NCBI RefSeq assembly: GCF_001905385.1
Contig: NZ_LIPF01000013.1
Span: 1-64,000 of the forward strand
Source: Streptomyces sp. CB02414
Lineage (GTDB): Bacteria; Actinomycetota; Actinomycetes; Streptomycetales; Streptomycetaceae
Direction of reading: 5' to 3'
DNA length: 64,000 nucleotides
Made by a program: the position numbers and the translations under genes. Positions 1 to 8,190 of the stretch are shown here, piece by piece. Every line of letters starts with the position of its first letter. The stretch's first letter is position 1. Below the pieces are notes generated by a model. It was not told the origin of the DNA, searched no databases, and saw nothing but the letters and a program-made list of their open reading frames with translations.

Positions 1-402
1 CATCAGCGGCCAGACACCAGCCAGCCGTGTCACCAACCTGTCCGGTCAACACATCTAGTCCATTGTGAGGCGCAAGTTCGGCGAGGGACGCATGTGGCAC
101 GAGCGTCCTCCCGCCGGCGCTCTGCCACGGCCGGCCGTCAAGGCCGCTCCCGCGGCGACGACTTCCGTGACGACCTCCGTGACGACCACCCCGGACGAGA
201 CGACCACCCGGACGGGGGCGCGGACCGGGTCCCCCCGACCAGGGAGACCCCGTCCCTCCGAGCCGCCCTCGTCGCCCCGCCCCGCTCCGCACCGGGCGCG
301 AGCGGGCCCCGCTGCCCACCGACCTCACGCGTGACGGCCCGACCTCCGTCGCGCACTCCGCCGACGCCCTTGACCAGGCGACGGCGAGGATCTGGAGCAC
401 CC
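1..402. other. Gene-free upstream region of the first operon
   Basis: No convincing gene. Two reading frames stay open here, but their translations are runs of Arg, Pro, Ser and Thr with no recognisable domain. A 12-bp unit (TCCGTGACGACC) is repeated in tandem at 164-175 and 176-187, and a related GACGACC unit follows. The stretch ends in GGCGAGGATCTGGAG, which serves as the ribosome-binding region of the gene starting at 403. It probably holds the promoter and leader of the operon, but I could not place a confident promoter. Confidence 0.5.
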
Positions 403-1458
403 ATGGCGACGCCCGATTCCTTCCTCCACCGAGCCCCGTCGGCCATCCCCTACTTCAGCGCGGACGCCGACACCTACCTGGCCCGCACCCAGTTGCGCGA
501 CCTTGACAAGACACGCCCCCTGCGGGTGCTGTCCGAGAAGGACTTCGCCCACTGGCAGACCTACGGATACGTCGTGGTGAAGGAGGCGATACCCGCCGGC
601 TCCGCGCGCCGGCTCCTCGACTTCGCCTGGGAGTTCCAGGGACTCGACCCCGGCCGCCCCGACACCTGGTACCAGGACCGCGAGTACCGCTCCGACCTCG
701 ACCGTGAGCTGCACATCTACGGCTTCGTCGAGGCGTACCACCACCAGCTCCTGTGGGACAGCCGCCAGACGCGGCGCGTCTACGACGCCTTCGTGGACGT
801 GTGGGACTGCGAGGAGCTCTGGGTCACCCTGGACCGCCTCAACCTCAACCCGCCCAACACCGGCAACCGCGACCGCGCCCTCATCGACAAGCCGGACCGG
901 GGTTTCGACATCGAACTGCACTGGGACGTCGACACTTCCCTCGGCGTCCTGCCCCAGCGTGTGCAGGGCATCATCGCGCTCGACGACACCGAGCCGGACC
1001 ACGGCGGCTTCCAGTGCTGCCCCGAACTCTTCCGCCGCTTCGACCGCTGGAAGGCGCTCCAGCCCGACGGCCGCGACCCGATCAGACCCGCGATCGACCG
1101 CGAGGACATGCCCGTCGTGCGGCCCGACCTGGAGGCCGGCGACCTGCTCATCTGGAACGGCCTGCTGGCCCACGGCGTGGCGCCCAACGTCTCCGGCGAC
1201 GGCGTGCGCGCGGTCCAGTACCTGTCGATGATGCCCGCGCTGGAGACCCACCGGACCCTGCGCGACTCCCGCGTCCACTCGTGGCGCACCCTCGCCACCC
1301 CCGAGTGGAACGCCACGCTCCTCGGCGACGCCCGCCGCCCCGAGGCCGAGCGCTACGGCCCCGCCGAGCTGAACGACCTGGGCGCCAGGCTGCTGGGCCT
1401 CAAGTCCTGGCACGGCGACGACACCACCGGGGAAGCCGCATGCGCAGCATCTGCCTGA
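403..1458 (+). CDS. PhyH-family Fe(II)/2-oxoglutarate dioxygenase
   Basis: A 351-residue protein of the phytanoyl-CoA dioxygenase (PhyH) superfamily, cytoplasmic enzymes that usually hydroxylate a small molecule using Fe(II), O2 and 2-oxoglutarate. The iron triad is visible: HWD at residues 173-175 and the distal His257 in LAHGVAPN. Arg269 is well placed to bind 2-oxoglutarate. The frame is open from position 94, but that N-terminal extension is low-complexity, whereas the ATG at 403 has a GGATCTGGAG ribosome-binding region and gives a normal family length. The 3' end overlaps the next gene by 19 bp, so it heads a coupled operon with a decarboxylase, acetyltransferase and exporter. The substrate is unknown; hydroxylation of an amino acid or amine made by the neighbours is inferred. 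Confidence 0.85.
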   Translation: MATPDSFLHRAPSAIPYFSADADTYLARTQLRDLDKTRPLRVLSEKDFAHWQTYGYVVVKEAIPAGSARRLLDFAWEFQGLDPGRPDTWYQDREYRSDLDRELHIYGFVEAYHHQLLWDSRQTRRVYDAFVDVWDCEELWVTLDRLNLNPPNTGNRDRALIDKPDRGFDIELHWDVDTSLGVLPQRVQGIIALDDTEPDHGGFQCCPELFRRFDRWKALQPDGRDPIRPAIDREDMPVVRPDLEAGDLLIWNGLLAHGVAPNVSGDGVRAVQYLSMMPALETHRTLRDSRVHSWRTLATPEWNATLLGDARRPEAERYGPAELNDLGARLLGLKSWHGDDTTGEAACAASA

Positions 1459-2774
1459 CCCTGCCCACCAACCGGCACTGCCCGGACACCATCGCGGCCC
1501 TCGGCGCCGAAGCGGCCCACGCCGTCGGCCACTTCGACGTCGACGTCCAGCTGCTGGTCCTCGACTCCTGCCCGCCACCGGTGCACGCCGAACACGCCGA
1601 AGCCGTACGGCGCTTGCCCGCGCACCCCCGGATCACGGCGCACCACCTCGACGAGGCCGCCCAGCGCGACTTCCTGCGACGGGTCACCGCCCGGTCCGGC
1701 GAGGCCAAGCCCGACCTGCTCCTCGACCTGCTGCTCCCGGACGGCGTCTCCTACGGCGCCTGCACCGACCGGGCCTTCCTGATCGCGGCGGCGCTCGGCT
1801 GCGACTCCGTCCACCGCAGGGACTCCGACAGCCGCTACCAGAGCCTGCACGGCCGTACGGTCTTCCCCGTCCACCACGAACTGCTCTCGCTCGGCGGGCG
1901 CGCGGCCGACGCCCTGCCGCACGTCACGGAGTCCACCCTGCCGGACCCGCTCCTGGACCGGCGGGTGGCCATGGTCGGCGGCTCCTTCGTGGGCGAACTC
2001 TCCGTCGACATCGCGCGGATGCGGGACGCCGACCCGGAGGTCTACCACGACGTCGTCGCCCTCTGGGCGCCCGGACACTGGTCCGCCGAGCGGAAACGGG
2101 AACTGGTCGAGGAGTCCTTCAAGGGCGCCGGCACCGACCCCTTCACGGGCGACCACTCGCTGCTCGCCCTCGTCGACCCGATGCGGGTGGACATGTGCAA
2201 CATCGCCTTCCACGCCGGAAGCGTCACCGAACGGGTGCCGCTGCCGCCCGCCAGGGACACCATCGGCAGCGACTACTTCCTCATCCACCTGGTGCACGAC
2301 GCCCGGCTGCCCGGCGTGCTGCACAACCGGCACATCGTCAACTACCACACCGGCGAGCGCAGGACCGGGCCCGGCTTCCTCGCTTACCAGACGCGCTTCG
2401 CCAAGTTCCTCCTGTCGATGCTCCACTTCCATCACCTCTACGACCGGATGGCCGAGGAGGGCGACGCCCTGCTGGACGAGCACGGCAGGCCCCGCCCCGC
2501 GGCCGTCGCCGCCCTGGCCCGCGAGAGCACGGAGCTGGACCCCGCGCAGAACGTCCGCCGCCTCGACACCCTGGACACCGCCTACCGGCGCCTCGGCGGC
2601 CGGTACGCCGAGTTCGCCGGTCTGCTCGCCGGCCGGCGCGACCGCCTCCTGGACGAGGCGCGCGGCGACATGGCGGACTTCGCGCTGCTGACGGAGGCCT
2701 GGGGAGGGCTGGTGGCCGCCGCCAGGGCCACGCCCGTTCCGCCCTCGTCCGGACAGCCGGGGCGGGCGCGGTGA
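1440..2774 (+). CDS. DUF6271 family protein, glycosyltransferase-like
   Basis: A 444-residue protein I place in DUF6271, a family without assigned function. The ATG lies inside the end of the upstream dioxygenase gene, behind GGGGAAG. The N-terminus (SICLTLPTNR) looks like the first beta strand of a GT-A nucleotide-sugar domain. HRRDSDSRYQ around residues 126-134 carries a DxD-like D128-S-D130, the usual metal/nucleotide-binding element of such enzymes. The C-terminal half is alpha-helical. No signal peptide or membrane segment is seen. A glycosyltransferase-like role is inferred from these motifs and the operon context, not demonstrated. The stop overlaps the GTG of the next gene (GTGA), implying translational coupling. 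Confidence 0.7.
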   Translation: MRSICLTLPTNRHCPDTIAALGAEAAHAVGHFDVDVQLLVLDSCPPPVHAEHAEAVRRLPAHPRITAHHLDEAAQRDFLRRVTARSGEAKPDLLLDLLLPDGVSYGACTDRAFLIAAALGCDSVHRRDSDSRYQSLHGRTVFPVHHELLSLGGRAADALPHVTESTLPDPLLDRRVAMVGGSFVGELSVDIARMRDADPEVYHDVVALWAPGHWSAERKRELVEESFKGAGTDPFTGDHSLLALVDPMRVDMCNIAFHAGSVTERVPLPPARDTIGSDYFLIHLVHDARLPGVLHNRHIVNYHTGERRTGPGFLAYQTRFAKFLLSMLHFHHLYDRMAEEGDALLDEHGRPRPAAVAALARESTELDPAQNVRRLDTLDTAYRRLGGRYAEFAGLLAGRRDRLLDEARGDMADFALLTEAWGGLVAAARATPVPPSSGQPGRAR

Positions 2775-3970
2775 CGGCCGCCGTCCTCAGCGAGTCCCTG
2801 GCCGCGGCCCTCGCCGCCGCCCCCGGGGACCGGATCGTCTACGACCTGGCCGGCATCGAGCGGCGCTACGACGCCCTGCGCCGCGAACTGCCGGACGTCC
2901 GGGTCCGGTTCGCGATGAAAGCCTGCCCGCTCGACGAGGTCCTCGGCCTCCTGGCGCGCAAGGGCGCGGGGGTCGACGCGGCGAGCCCCGGCGAGGTGGC
3001 GCAGGCGTTGCGGGCCGGGGTGCCGGCCGAGCGGACGCACTACGGAAACACCGTCAAGTCCGACCGGAACATCACCGACGCCCACCGGCTCGGCGTCCGC
3101 ACCTTCGCCACCGACAGCCTCCAGGACGTGGCCGCCCTCGCCGTCCACGCCCCCGGCGCCCGCGTCTTCTGCCGGGTGGCGACCGGCGGAGCGGGTGCCG
3201 TGTGGGGCCTGAGCCACAAGTTCGGAAGCCCGCCCGGCGACGCCGTACGGATCATGGAACGGGCCCGGGACCTCGGGCTGGTCCCGGCCGGGCTGTCCGT
3301 GCACGTCGGCTCCCAGCAGATGACGGGCGAGGCGTGGCACACGGCCCTGGAGGACCTGGGCGCCGTCCTGCACGCCCTGGGCCTGCGGGGCATCCACGTC
3401 GACCACGTCAACCTCGGCGGCGGCCTGCCCGCGCTCGGCTACCGGGACCGGCACGGCGCCCCGCTCGAACCGCCGCTGGACAAGATCTTCGCGGTGATCC
3501 GGGAGGGCATGGACGAGCTGCGCCGCGTCCACGGCGGCCCCCTGCGGTTCGTCATCGAGCCCGGACGGCACCTGGTCGCCGACCACGGTGCGATCCGCGC
3601 GCACGTCGCCCGCCTCGCCGAGCGCCGCGGGACGGACGGCGAGCGCCGGCACTGGCTCTATCTGAGCTGCGGCAAGTTCAACGGCCTGTACGAGATGGAC
3701 GCCCTCCAGTACCCGCTGGTCTTCCCGGGCCACACCACGGGGCCGTACGTCCCCGCCGTCGTCGCCGGACCCACCTGCGACAGCGACGACGCCTACGACC
3801 ACGAGACGGGACTGGTCCCGGTGCCGAGGGCGCTGGCCTCGGGCGACCCGGTCTGGGTACTGTCCAGCGGCGCCTACGCGACCAGCTACACGACCCTGGG
3901 CTTCAACGGCTTCGCCCCGCTTCCCCACACCTGGGCGGACCGGCCGGACGGGGCCGGCGCCGATGACTGA
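2771..3970 (+). CDS. Fold-III PLP-dependent amino acid decarboxylase (ODC/DAP/Arg decarboxylase 2 family)
   Basis: A 399-residue alanine-racemase-fold decarboxylase, GTG start overlapping the preceding TGA. The N-terminal TIM barrel has the PLP lysine K50 in RFAMKA, His178 in SVHVGS, a glycine-rich phosphate-binding loop LGGGLP near 215-220 and EPGR at 263-266. The C-terminal beta domain has GPTCDSDD with Cys336, equivalent to the active-site Cys of ornithine decarboxylases. These residues indicate an active enzyme on an ornithine/lysine/diaminopimelate/arginine-like substrate; exact specificity cannot be read. It overlaps the next gene by 8 bp. In this operon it probably makes, or trims, an amine later acetylated and exported. 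Confidence 0.88.
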   Translation: MTAAVLSESLAAALAAAPGDRIVYDLAGIERRYDALRRELPDVRVRFAMKACPLDEVLGLLARKGAGVDAASPGEVAQALRAGVPAERTHYGNTVKSDRNITDAHRLGVRTFATDSLQDVAALAVHAPGARVFCRVATGGAGAVWGLSHKFGSPPGDAVRIMERARDLGLVPAGLSVHVGSQQMTGEAWHTALEDLGAVLHALGLRGIHVDHVNLGGGLPALGYRDRHGAPLEPPLDKIFAVIREGMDELRRVHGGPLRFVIEPGRHLVADHGAIRAHVARLAERRGTDGERRHWLYLSCGKFNGLYEMDALQYPLVFPGHTTGPYVPAVVAGPTCDSDDAYDHETGLVPVPRALASGDPVWVLSSGAYATSYTTLGFNGFAPLPHTWADRPDGAGADD

Positions 3971-4505
3971 CACCGTGCGCGTACGCCGCATCGGCGCCGG
4001 CGACTGGGACACCGTCGTCTCACTGGAGCGGGACGCCTACACGGGACTGGGGCTCTCGGAGGGCCGGGCGGTGCTCCAGTCCCGGGCGGCGGCGTCGCCG
4101 GACACCTCCTTCGTCCTGGACGTCGGTGCCCGCACGGCCGGCTACCTGCTCGCCCTGCCCTACCCCTTCCGCCGCTACCCGGACCTGGAACGGGCCGAGG
4201 AAACGGCGACCGCGCCCGGCCCCGGCAACCTTCACCTGCACGACATCGTCGTGGCGCCGGACCTGCGCCGCCGGGGCCTGGCCCGGCACCTCCTGCGGCA
4301 CCTGACCGGCACCGCCCGGGCGCGCCGGGACGAACGGATCTCCCTGGTCGCCGTCGGCGGCACCGGGCCCTTCTGGACGGCACACGGCTTCGTGCCGCAT
4401 CCGGGGATCGTGCCCGACGGCGCCTACGGCACGGACGCCGTCTACATGTCCCGACCGGTCCCGGCCGCCCCCTCCCTCCTCCCGTCCCTGCGCGAAGTGA
4501 GCTGA
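3963..4505 (+). CDS. GNAT family N-acetyltransferase
   Basis: A 180-residue single-domain GNAT acetyltransferase that uses acetyl-CoA to acylate an amine. The diagnostic motif A is present around residues 97-111 (VAPDLRRRGLARHLL), containing the RRxGxA pyrophosphate loop. The ATG overlaps the decarboxylase stop, and its own stop overlaps the following ATG (TGATG), so translation is coupled on both sides. The substrate is unknown. A natural guess is the amine formed by the decarboxylase, either as a biosynthetic step or as self-protection; that is inference from position. Confidence 0.85.
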   Translation: MTDTVRVRRIGAGDWDTVVSLERDAYTGLGLSEGRAVLQSRAAASPDTSFVLDVGARTAGYLLALPYPFRRYPDLERAEETATAPGPGNLHLHDIVVAPDLRRRGLARHLLRHLTGTARARRDERISLVAVGGTGPFWTAHGFVPHPGIVPDGAYGTDAVYMSRPVPAAPSLLPSLREVS

Positions 4506-5722
4506 TGCGCGTGTCCCGTCCCCGCGAGCCCCGACTCCCCGAGTCCCGTCTCCGCGACCCGTTCCAGCGCGGCCGGCTGGCCATCGCCGCGCTGTTCCTG
4601 TCCCTCGGCTTCCAGTACGCCACCTGGGCCGCACGCATCCCGGCCCTCAAGTCCGACCTGGGGCTGACCGCCGCCGAAGTGGGTGTGCTCCTGATGGCCG
4701 CGGGGGTCGGCGCGGCGGTGTCCTTCCCGCTCGTCGCCTGGCTGATGCGGAGCCTCGGCTCCCGGCGGCTCGCCCTCCTGTCCCAGCTCGGCCTGGCCCT
4801 GCTGCTGCTCGCGCTGGCCGCCGCCCCGAACTACCCGGTGGCCCTGCTGGTGCTGTGCGCCGACGGAGTCCTGGTGGGCTGCCTGAACGTGGCCATGAAC
4901 GCACAGGGTGCGGCTCTGGAGGCACGGCACGAGCGCAACACCATGGCGAAGCTGCACGCGACGTTCAGCGCCGGGTCCCTGCTCGCGGCCCTGGTCGCCT
5001 CGGGCATGACGGCCGTCACCGGGTCGGTCGCCGCGCACTTCGGCGTGGCCGCCGCCCTCCTCGTCGTGCTGGGCGCGTCCGCGCGTACGGGACTGCTCGA
5101 CGACGGCGCACCGGCCGCTCCGAAGCCGGAGCGCCGGAGCGGCCGCTGGACCCTGCCGTCCCGCCCCACCCTGTGGATGTGCTGCGCCATGGTCTTCGGC
5201 ACGGTCGCCGAGGGCGCCATGAACGACTGGTCAGCCCTCTACCTGAAGGACGTCGCCCGGGCCTCCGCGGAACTCACACCCCTCGGCATCGCGGTCGTAT
5301 CGGGAATGATGGTCGTCGCCCGCCTCTTCGCCGACGGCTGGCGGGGCCGCTGGGGCGACGGACGGGTCGTGCTGGTGGGCAGCGCGGTGGCCGGCACCGG
5401 CCTCGCCGTGGCTCTGGTCAGCGGAGGTGTCGGCCCGGCCCTGGCCGGCTTCGCCTGCATGGGCCTGGGCATCGCGGCCGTGACCCCGTGCGTCTACGCG
5501 GCCGCCGCCCGGCAGGGCTCGGACGCGCTGACCCTGGTCGCCGCCATGGGAACCACCGGCCTGCTGGCCGGCCCGCCCCTCATCGGCTTCGTCGCGGGCG
5601 CGAGCAGCCTGACGTGGGGCATGGGCGCCGTGGCCGCCGCCGCGGTCGCCGTCTCCCTGTGCAGCACCCGCATCCGCTGGACCCCGGCACCGGCCGTCCG
5701 GGGCGAGACGTCCCCGGTCTGA
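4505..5722 (+). CDS. MFS transporter (YbjJ/FucP-like)
   Basis: A 405-residue integral membrane protein with about twelve hydrophobic segments in two halves joined by a charged loop near residues 200-215. The central segment with NVAMNAQGAALE and MAKLHATFSAGS is typical of the YbjJ-like branch of the major facilitator superfamily. It is the last member of the coupled run (TGATG junction with the acetyltransferase gene). The position suggests export of the operon product, though import cannot be excluded. A 53-bp gap separates it from the downstream ATPase gene. Confidence 0.85.
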   Translation: MRVSRPREPRLPESRLRDPFQRGRLAIAALFLSLGFQYATWAARIPALKSDLGLTAAEVGVLLMAAGVGAAVSFPLVAWLMRSLGSRRLALLSQLGLALLLLALAAAPNYPVALLVLCADGVLVGCLNVAMNAQGAALEARHERNTMAKLHATFSAGSLLAALVASGMTAVTGSVAAHFGVAAALLVVLGASARTGLLDDGAPAAPKPERRSGRWTLPSRPTLWMCCAMVFGTVAEGAMNDWSALYLKDVARASAELTPLGIAVVSGMMVVARLFADGWRGRWGDGRVVLVGSAVAGTGLAVALVSGGVGPALAGFACMGLGIAAVTPCVYAAAARQGSDALTLVAAMGTTGLLAGPPLIGFVAGASSLTWGMGAVAAAAVAVSLCSTRIRWTPAPAVRGETSPV

Positions 5723-5775
5723 GTACGGTGCCTGGAGTCGTCCCGCCCGATGGCGGACAAGGAGAGAGCCACCCC

Positions 5776-6312
5776 ATGATCATCTGGATCAACGGGGCCT
5801 TCGGCAGCGGCAAGACCACCCTGGTCGCCGAGTTGCGCGCCCGCGTGCCGACGGCCCTGGTGTTCGACCCCGAGTCGGTGGGGGACCTGCTCGGCAGCAT
5901 CGTGACCTCGACGTCGGGCGATTTCCAGGACATCCCCCTGTGGCGCACCGAGGTCGCGGCCATCGCCGCCGGTTTGGTGCTCCAGTACCGGCGTCCCTTG
6001 CTCGTGCCGATGACGCTGGTGGAGAAGGAGTACGTGACGGAGATCTTCGGCCTGCTCGAAAAGGCTGCCGTCCGTGTCGAACACTTCTTCATCGACGCCC
6101 CCGCGGAGGTCCTGGCGGCACGCATCGACGGGCGGACCGAGCACCCGGACGACCCCGAGGCCGAAGCGGCGAGCCGGACCTGGTGCAAGCGGCAGATCCA
6201 GCCCTGCATCCGGAAGGCGCGCGAACTGCCCGCATCAGTGGTGCGCCTCGACGGGGAGAAGCCGGCCGGCGTCCTCGCGGACGAGATCCTCGAAAGGGTG
6301 GGCAGCGGTTGA
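5776..6312 (+). CDS. TmrB-like ATP-binding protein (AAA_33 type)
   Basis: A 178-residue P-loop protein preceded by AAGGAGAGA. The N-terminus MIIWINGAFGSGKTT (Walker A at 7-14), the FDPE segment, PLWR near 55 and LLVPMTLV near 76 closely resemble Bacillus TmrB as I remember it. TmrB is a small ATP-binding protein that gives tunicamycin resistance. Family members are common in actinomycetes, so actual resistance is not proven. It follows the five-gene operon on the same strand with no obvious terminator in the 53-bp gap, which makes a self-immunity role worth testing. Confidence 0.75.
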   Translation: MIIWINGAFGSGKTTLVAELRARVPTALVFDPESVGDLLGSIVTSTSGDFQDIPLWRTEVAAIAAGLVLQYRRPLLVPMTLVEKEYVTEIFGLLEKAAVRVEHFFIDAPAEVLAARIDGRTEHPDDPEAEAASRTWCKRQIQPCIRKARELPASVVRLDGEKPAGVLADEILERVGSG

Positions 6313-6398
6313 ACGCCGCGGCCCCGCCGTGCGTATGTCCCCTCAACCGCCCGCGGCCCGGGGAAGGCGGGGCGCGGGGACGACGTGAGGAACAGGCG

Positions 6399-6743
6399 AT
6401 GAACGAACGGGTCACAGCGGCTCCCGTGATGCACGCCCTGCCCGACGGCGAGGCCGAGGTCGCCCTCGTGCTGCGGCTGCCGTGGGAGGACGTCGCCCGG
6501 CTCGGGCAGGAGGCCGGGCGGCTGGCCGCGCAGATGCAGCGGCCGGTGACGCTGGACGAGGCGGTCAGTCACCGGCTGCGCTCCGCGCGGGGTGCCGCGC
6601 ATGCCAGGCCGGCCGGCGAGCAGCCGCCCGCGGTGGGCGCCCCGGCCACGACGACCGCCCCGGCCTCGGTGTCGTCCCTGCCCTCGCGGCCCCCGGCCGA
6701 GCAGGCGCGGCAGGCCATCGACCGGATCAACGGAACGGCGTGA
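6399..6743 (+). CDS. Small protein of unknown function
   Basis: A 114-residue protein I do not recognise. The first 65 residues form a compact acidic/amphipathic region (EVALVLRLPWEDVARLGQEAG) that could fold as two helices. Residues 65-100 are a Pro/Ala/Thr linker, and the last 15 (EQARQAIDRINGTA) look helical. No signal peptide or membrane segment is seen. The ATG at 6399 has GTGAGGAACAGG upstream. Coding status rests on the Streptomyces codon pattern and the ribosome-binding site. It converges on the flavoprotein gene at 6766. Confidence 0.6.
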   Translation: MNERVTAAPVMHALPDGEAEVALVLRLPWEDVARLGQEAGRLAAQMQRPVTLDEAVSHRLRSARGAAHARPAGEQPPAVGAPATTTAPASVSSLPSRPPAEQARQAIDRINGTA

Positions 6744-6765
6744 GGAGCCGCTTGCGCGCCTCGCG

Positions 6766-8163
6766 TCAGCCCTGTCGCTCCACCGCCCGCGCCGCCTTGC
6801 GGGCGGCCACCAGCACCGGGTCCCACACCGGTGAGAACGGCGGCGCGTAGCCGAGGTCCAGGGCCGTCATCCGCTCCACCGTCATCCCGGCCGTGAGGGC
6901 CACCGCGGCGATGTCGACCCGCTTGCCCGCGCCCTCGCGGCCGACGATCTGCACGCCGAGCAGCCGCCCGGTGCGCCGCTCGGCGAGCATCTTCACCGTC
7001 ATGGGGGAGGCGCCCGGGTAGTAACCAGCGCGACTGGTGGACTCGACGGTGACCGTCACGAACCGCAGTCCCGCCCGCAGCGCGTCCTTCTCGCGCAGCC
7101 CGGTCCGCGCGATCTCCAGGTCGCAGACCTTGCTGACCGCGGTGCCCACCACGCCCGGGAAGGTGGCGTAACCGCCGCCCGCGTTGGTGCCGATCACCTG
7201 GCCGTGCTTGTTGGCGTGGGTGCCGAGCGGGATGTGCCGCTCCTGCCCGGAGACCAGGTCCAGGACCTCCACGCAGTCGCCACCGGCCCAGATGTTCTCG
7301 TACCCGCGCACCCGCATGGCCAGGTCGGTCAGCAGCCCGCCGTGGGCGCCCAGCGGCAGCCCGGCGGCCTCGGCGAGCGAGGTCTCGGGACGTACGCCGA
7401 TGCCGAGGACCACCACGTCCGCCGGGTACTCGGCGTCCGCGGTGGCCACCGCCCGGACCCGGCCGTCGTCCCCGGTGAGCACCTCGGTGACCTCGGCGCC
7501 GTTCACCATGGTGATGCCGAGGCCCTCCATCGCCTCGTGCACCATGCGGCCCATGTCGGGGTCGAGGGTCGACATCGGCTCCCGGCCGCGGTTGACCACC
7601 GTGACCTCGTAGCCGCGGTTGATGAGGGCCTCGGCCATCTCCACGCCGATGTACCCGGCGCCGACGACCACCGCGCGGCGGCCGCGCGTGCGGGCCAGCG
7701 TGTCGAGCAGCGCCTGCCCGTCGTCCAGCGTCTGCACCCCGTGCACGCCGGGCGCGTCGACGCCCGGCATCCGGGGGCGGATCGGGCGCGCCCCGGTGCC
7801 GATGACGAGCTTGTCGTACGACGTCCAGGACTCCGTCCCCGAATCGACGTCCCGCGCGCGCACCCGCCCGCCCGCGACGTCGATCTCCGTGACCTCGGTC
7901 CGCATCCGCAGGTCGATGTCCCGCGCGCGGTGCTCCTTCGGCGTCCGGGCGATCAGATCGTCCCGGTCGGTCACGTCACCGCCGACCCAGTACGGGATGC
8001 CGCACGCGGAGAACGAACTGAAGTGGCCGCGTTCGAACGCCACGATCTCCAGCTCGTCCGGGCCCTTCAGCCGGCGGGCCTGTGACGCCGCGGACATCCC
8101 CGCCGCGTCACCGCCGATCACGACCAGTCGCTCTCTCGTACCGCCCGCAGCGCTCATGTTCAT
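6766..8163 (-). CDS. FAD-dependent pyridine nucleotide-disulfide oxidoreductase, CoA-disulfide reductase-like
   Basis: A 465-residue flavoprotein with an N-terminal FAD-binding dinucleotide fold (VVIGGDAAGMSA), a central NAD(P)H-binding fold (VVVGAGYIGVEMAE) and the dimerisation domain at the C-terminus. The SFSACGIPY motif carries Cys54, which matches the single redox cysteine of CoA-disulfide reductases and related NADH oxidases rather than the CxxxxC pair of glutathione reductase. The likely role is reduction of CoA disulfide or a similar low-molecular-weight disulfide in the cytosol. Two in-frame ATGs (8163 and 8157) are possible. Just 27 bp separate it from the upstream DUF4349 gene on the same strand. 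Confidence 0.82.
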   Translation of the reverse strand: MNMSAAGGTRERLVVIGGDAAGMSAASQARRLKGPDELEIVAFERGHFSSFSACGIPYWVGGDVTDRDDLIARTPKEHRARDIDLRMRTEVTEIDVAGGRVRARDVDSGTESWTSYDKLVIGTGARPIRPRMPGVDAPGVHGVQTLDDGQALLDTLARTRGRRAVVVGAGYIGVEMAEALINRGYEVTVVNRGREPMSTLDPDMGRMVHEAMEGLGITMVNGAEVTEVLTGDDGRVRAVATADAEYPADVVVLGIGVRPETSLAEAAGLPLGAHGGLLTDLAMRVRGYENIWAGGDCVEVLDLVSGQERHIPLGTHANKHGQVIGTNAGGGYATFPGVVGTAVSKVCDLEIARTGLREKDALRAGLRFVTVTVESTSRAGYYPGASPMTVKMLAERRTGRLLGVQIVGREGAGKRVDIAAVALTAGMTVERMTALDLGYAPPFSPVWDPVLVAARKAARAVERQG

Positions 8164-8190
8164 GCGAACACGCTACGGGGGCGGGGCATT

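Noticed and set aside
94..402. N-terminal extension of the dioxygenase frame (start at 94)
   Set aside because: The extra 103 residues are low-complexity Arg/Pro/Ser/Thr with no family similarity; the ATG at 403 has a ribosome-binding site and gives normal length.
325..1578. 417-residue minus-strand open frame opposite the dioxygenase gene
   Set aside because: Antisense shadow typical of high-GC DNA; Gly/Val/Arg-rich translation with no motifs, while the plus strand encodes a clear enzyme.
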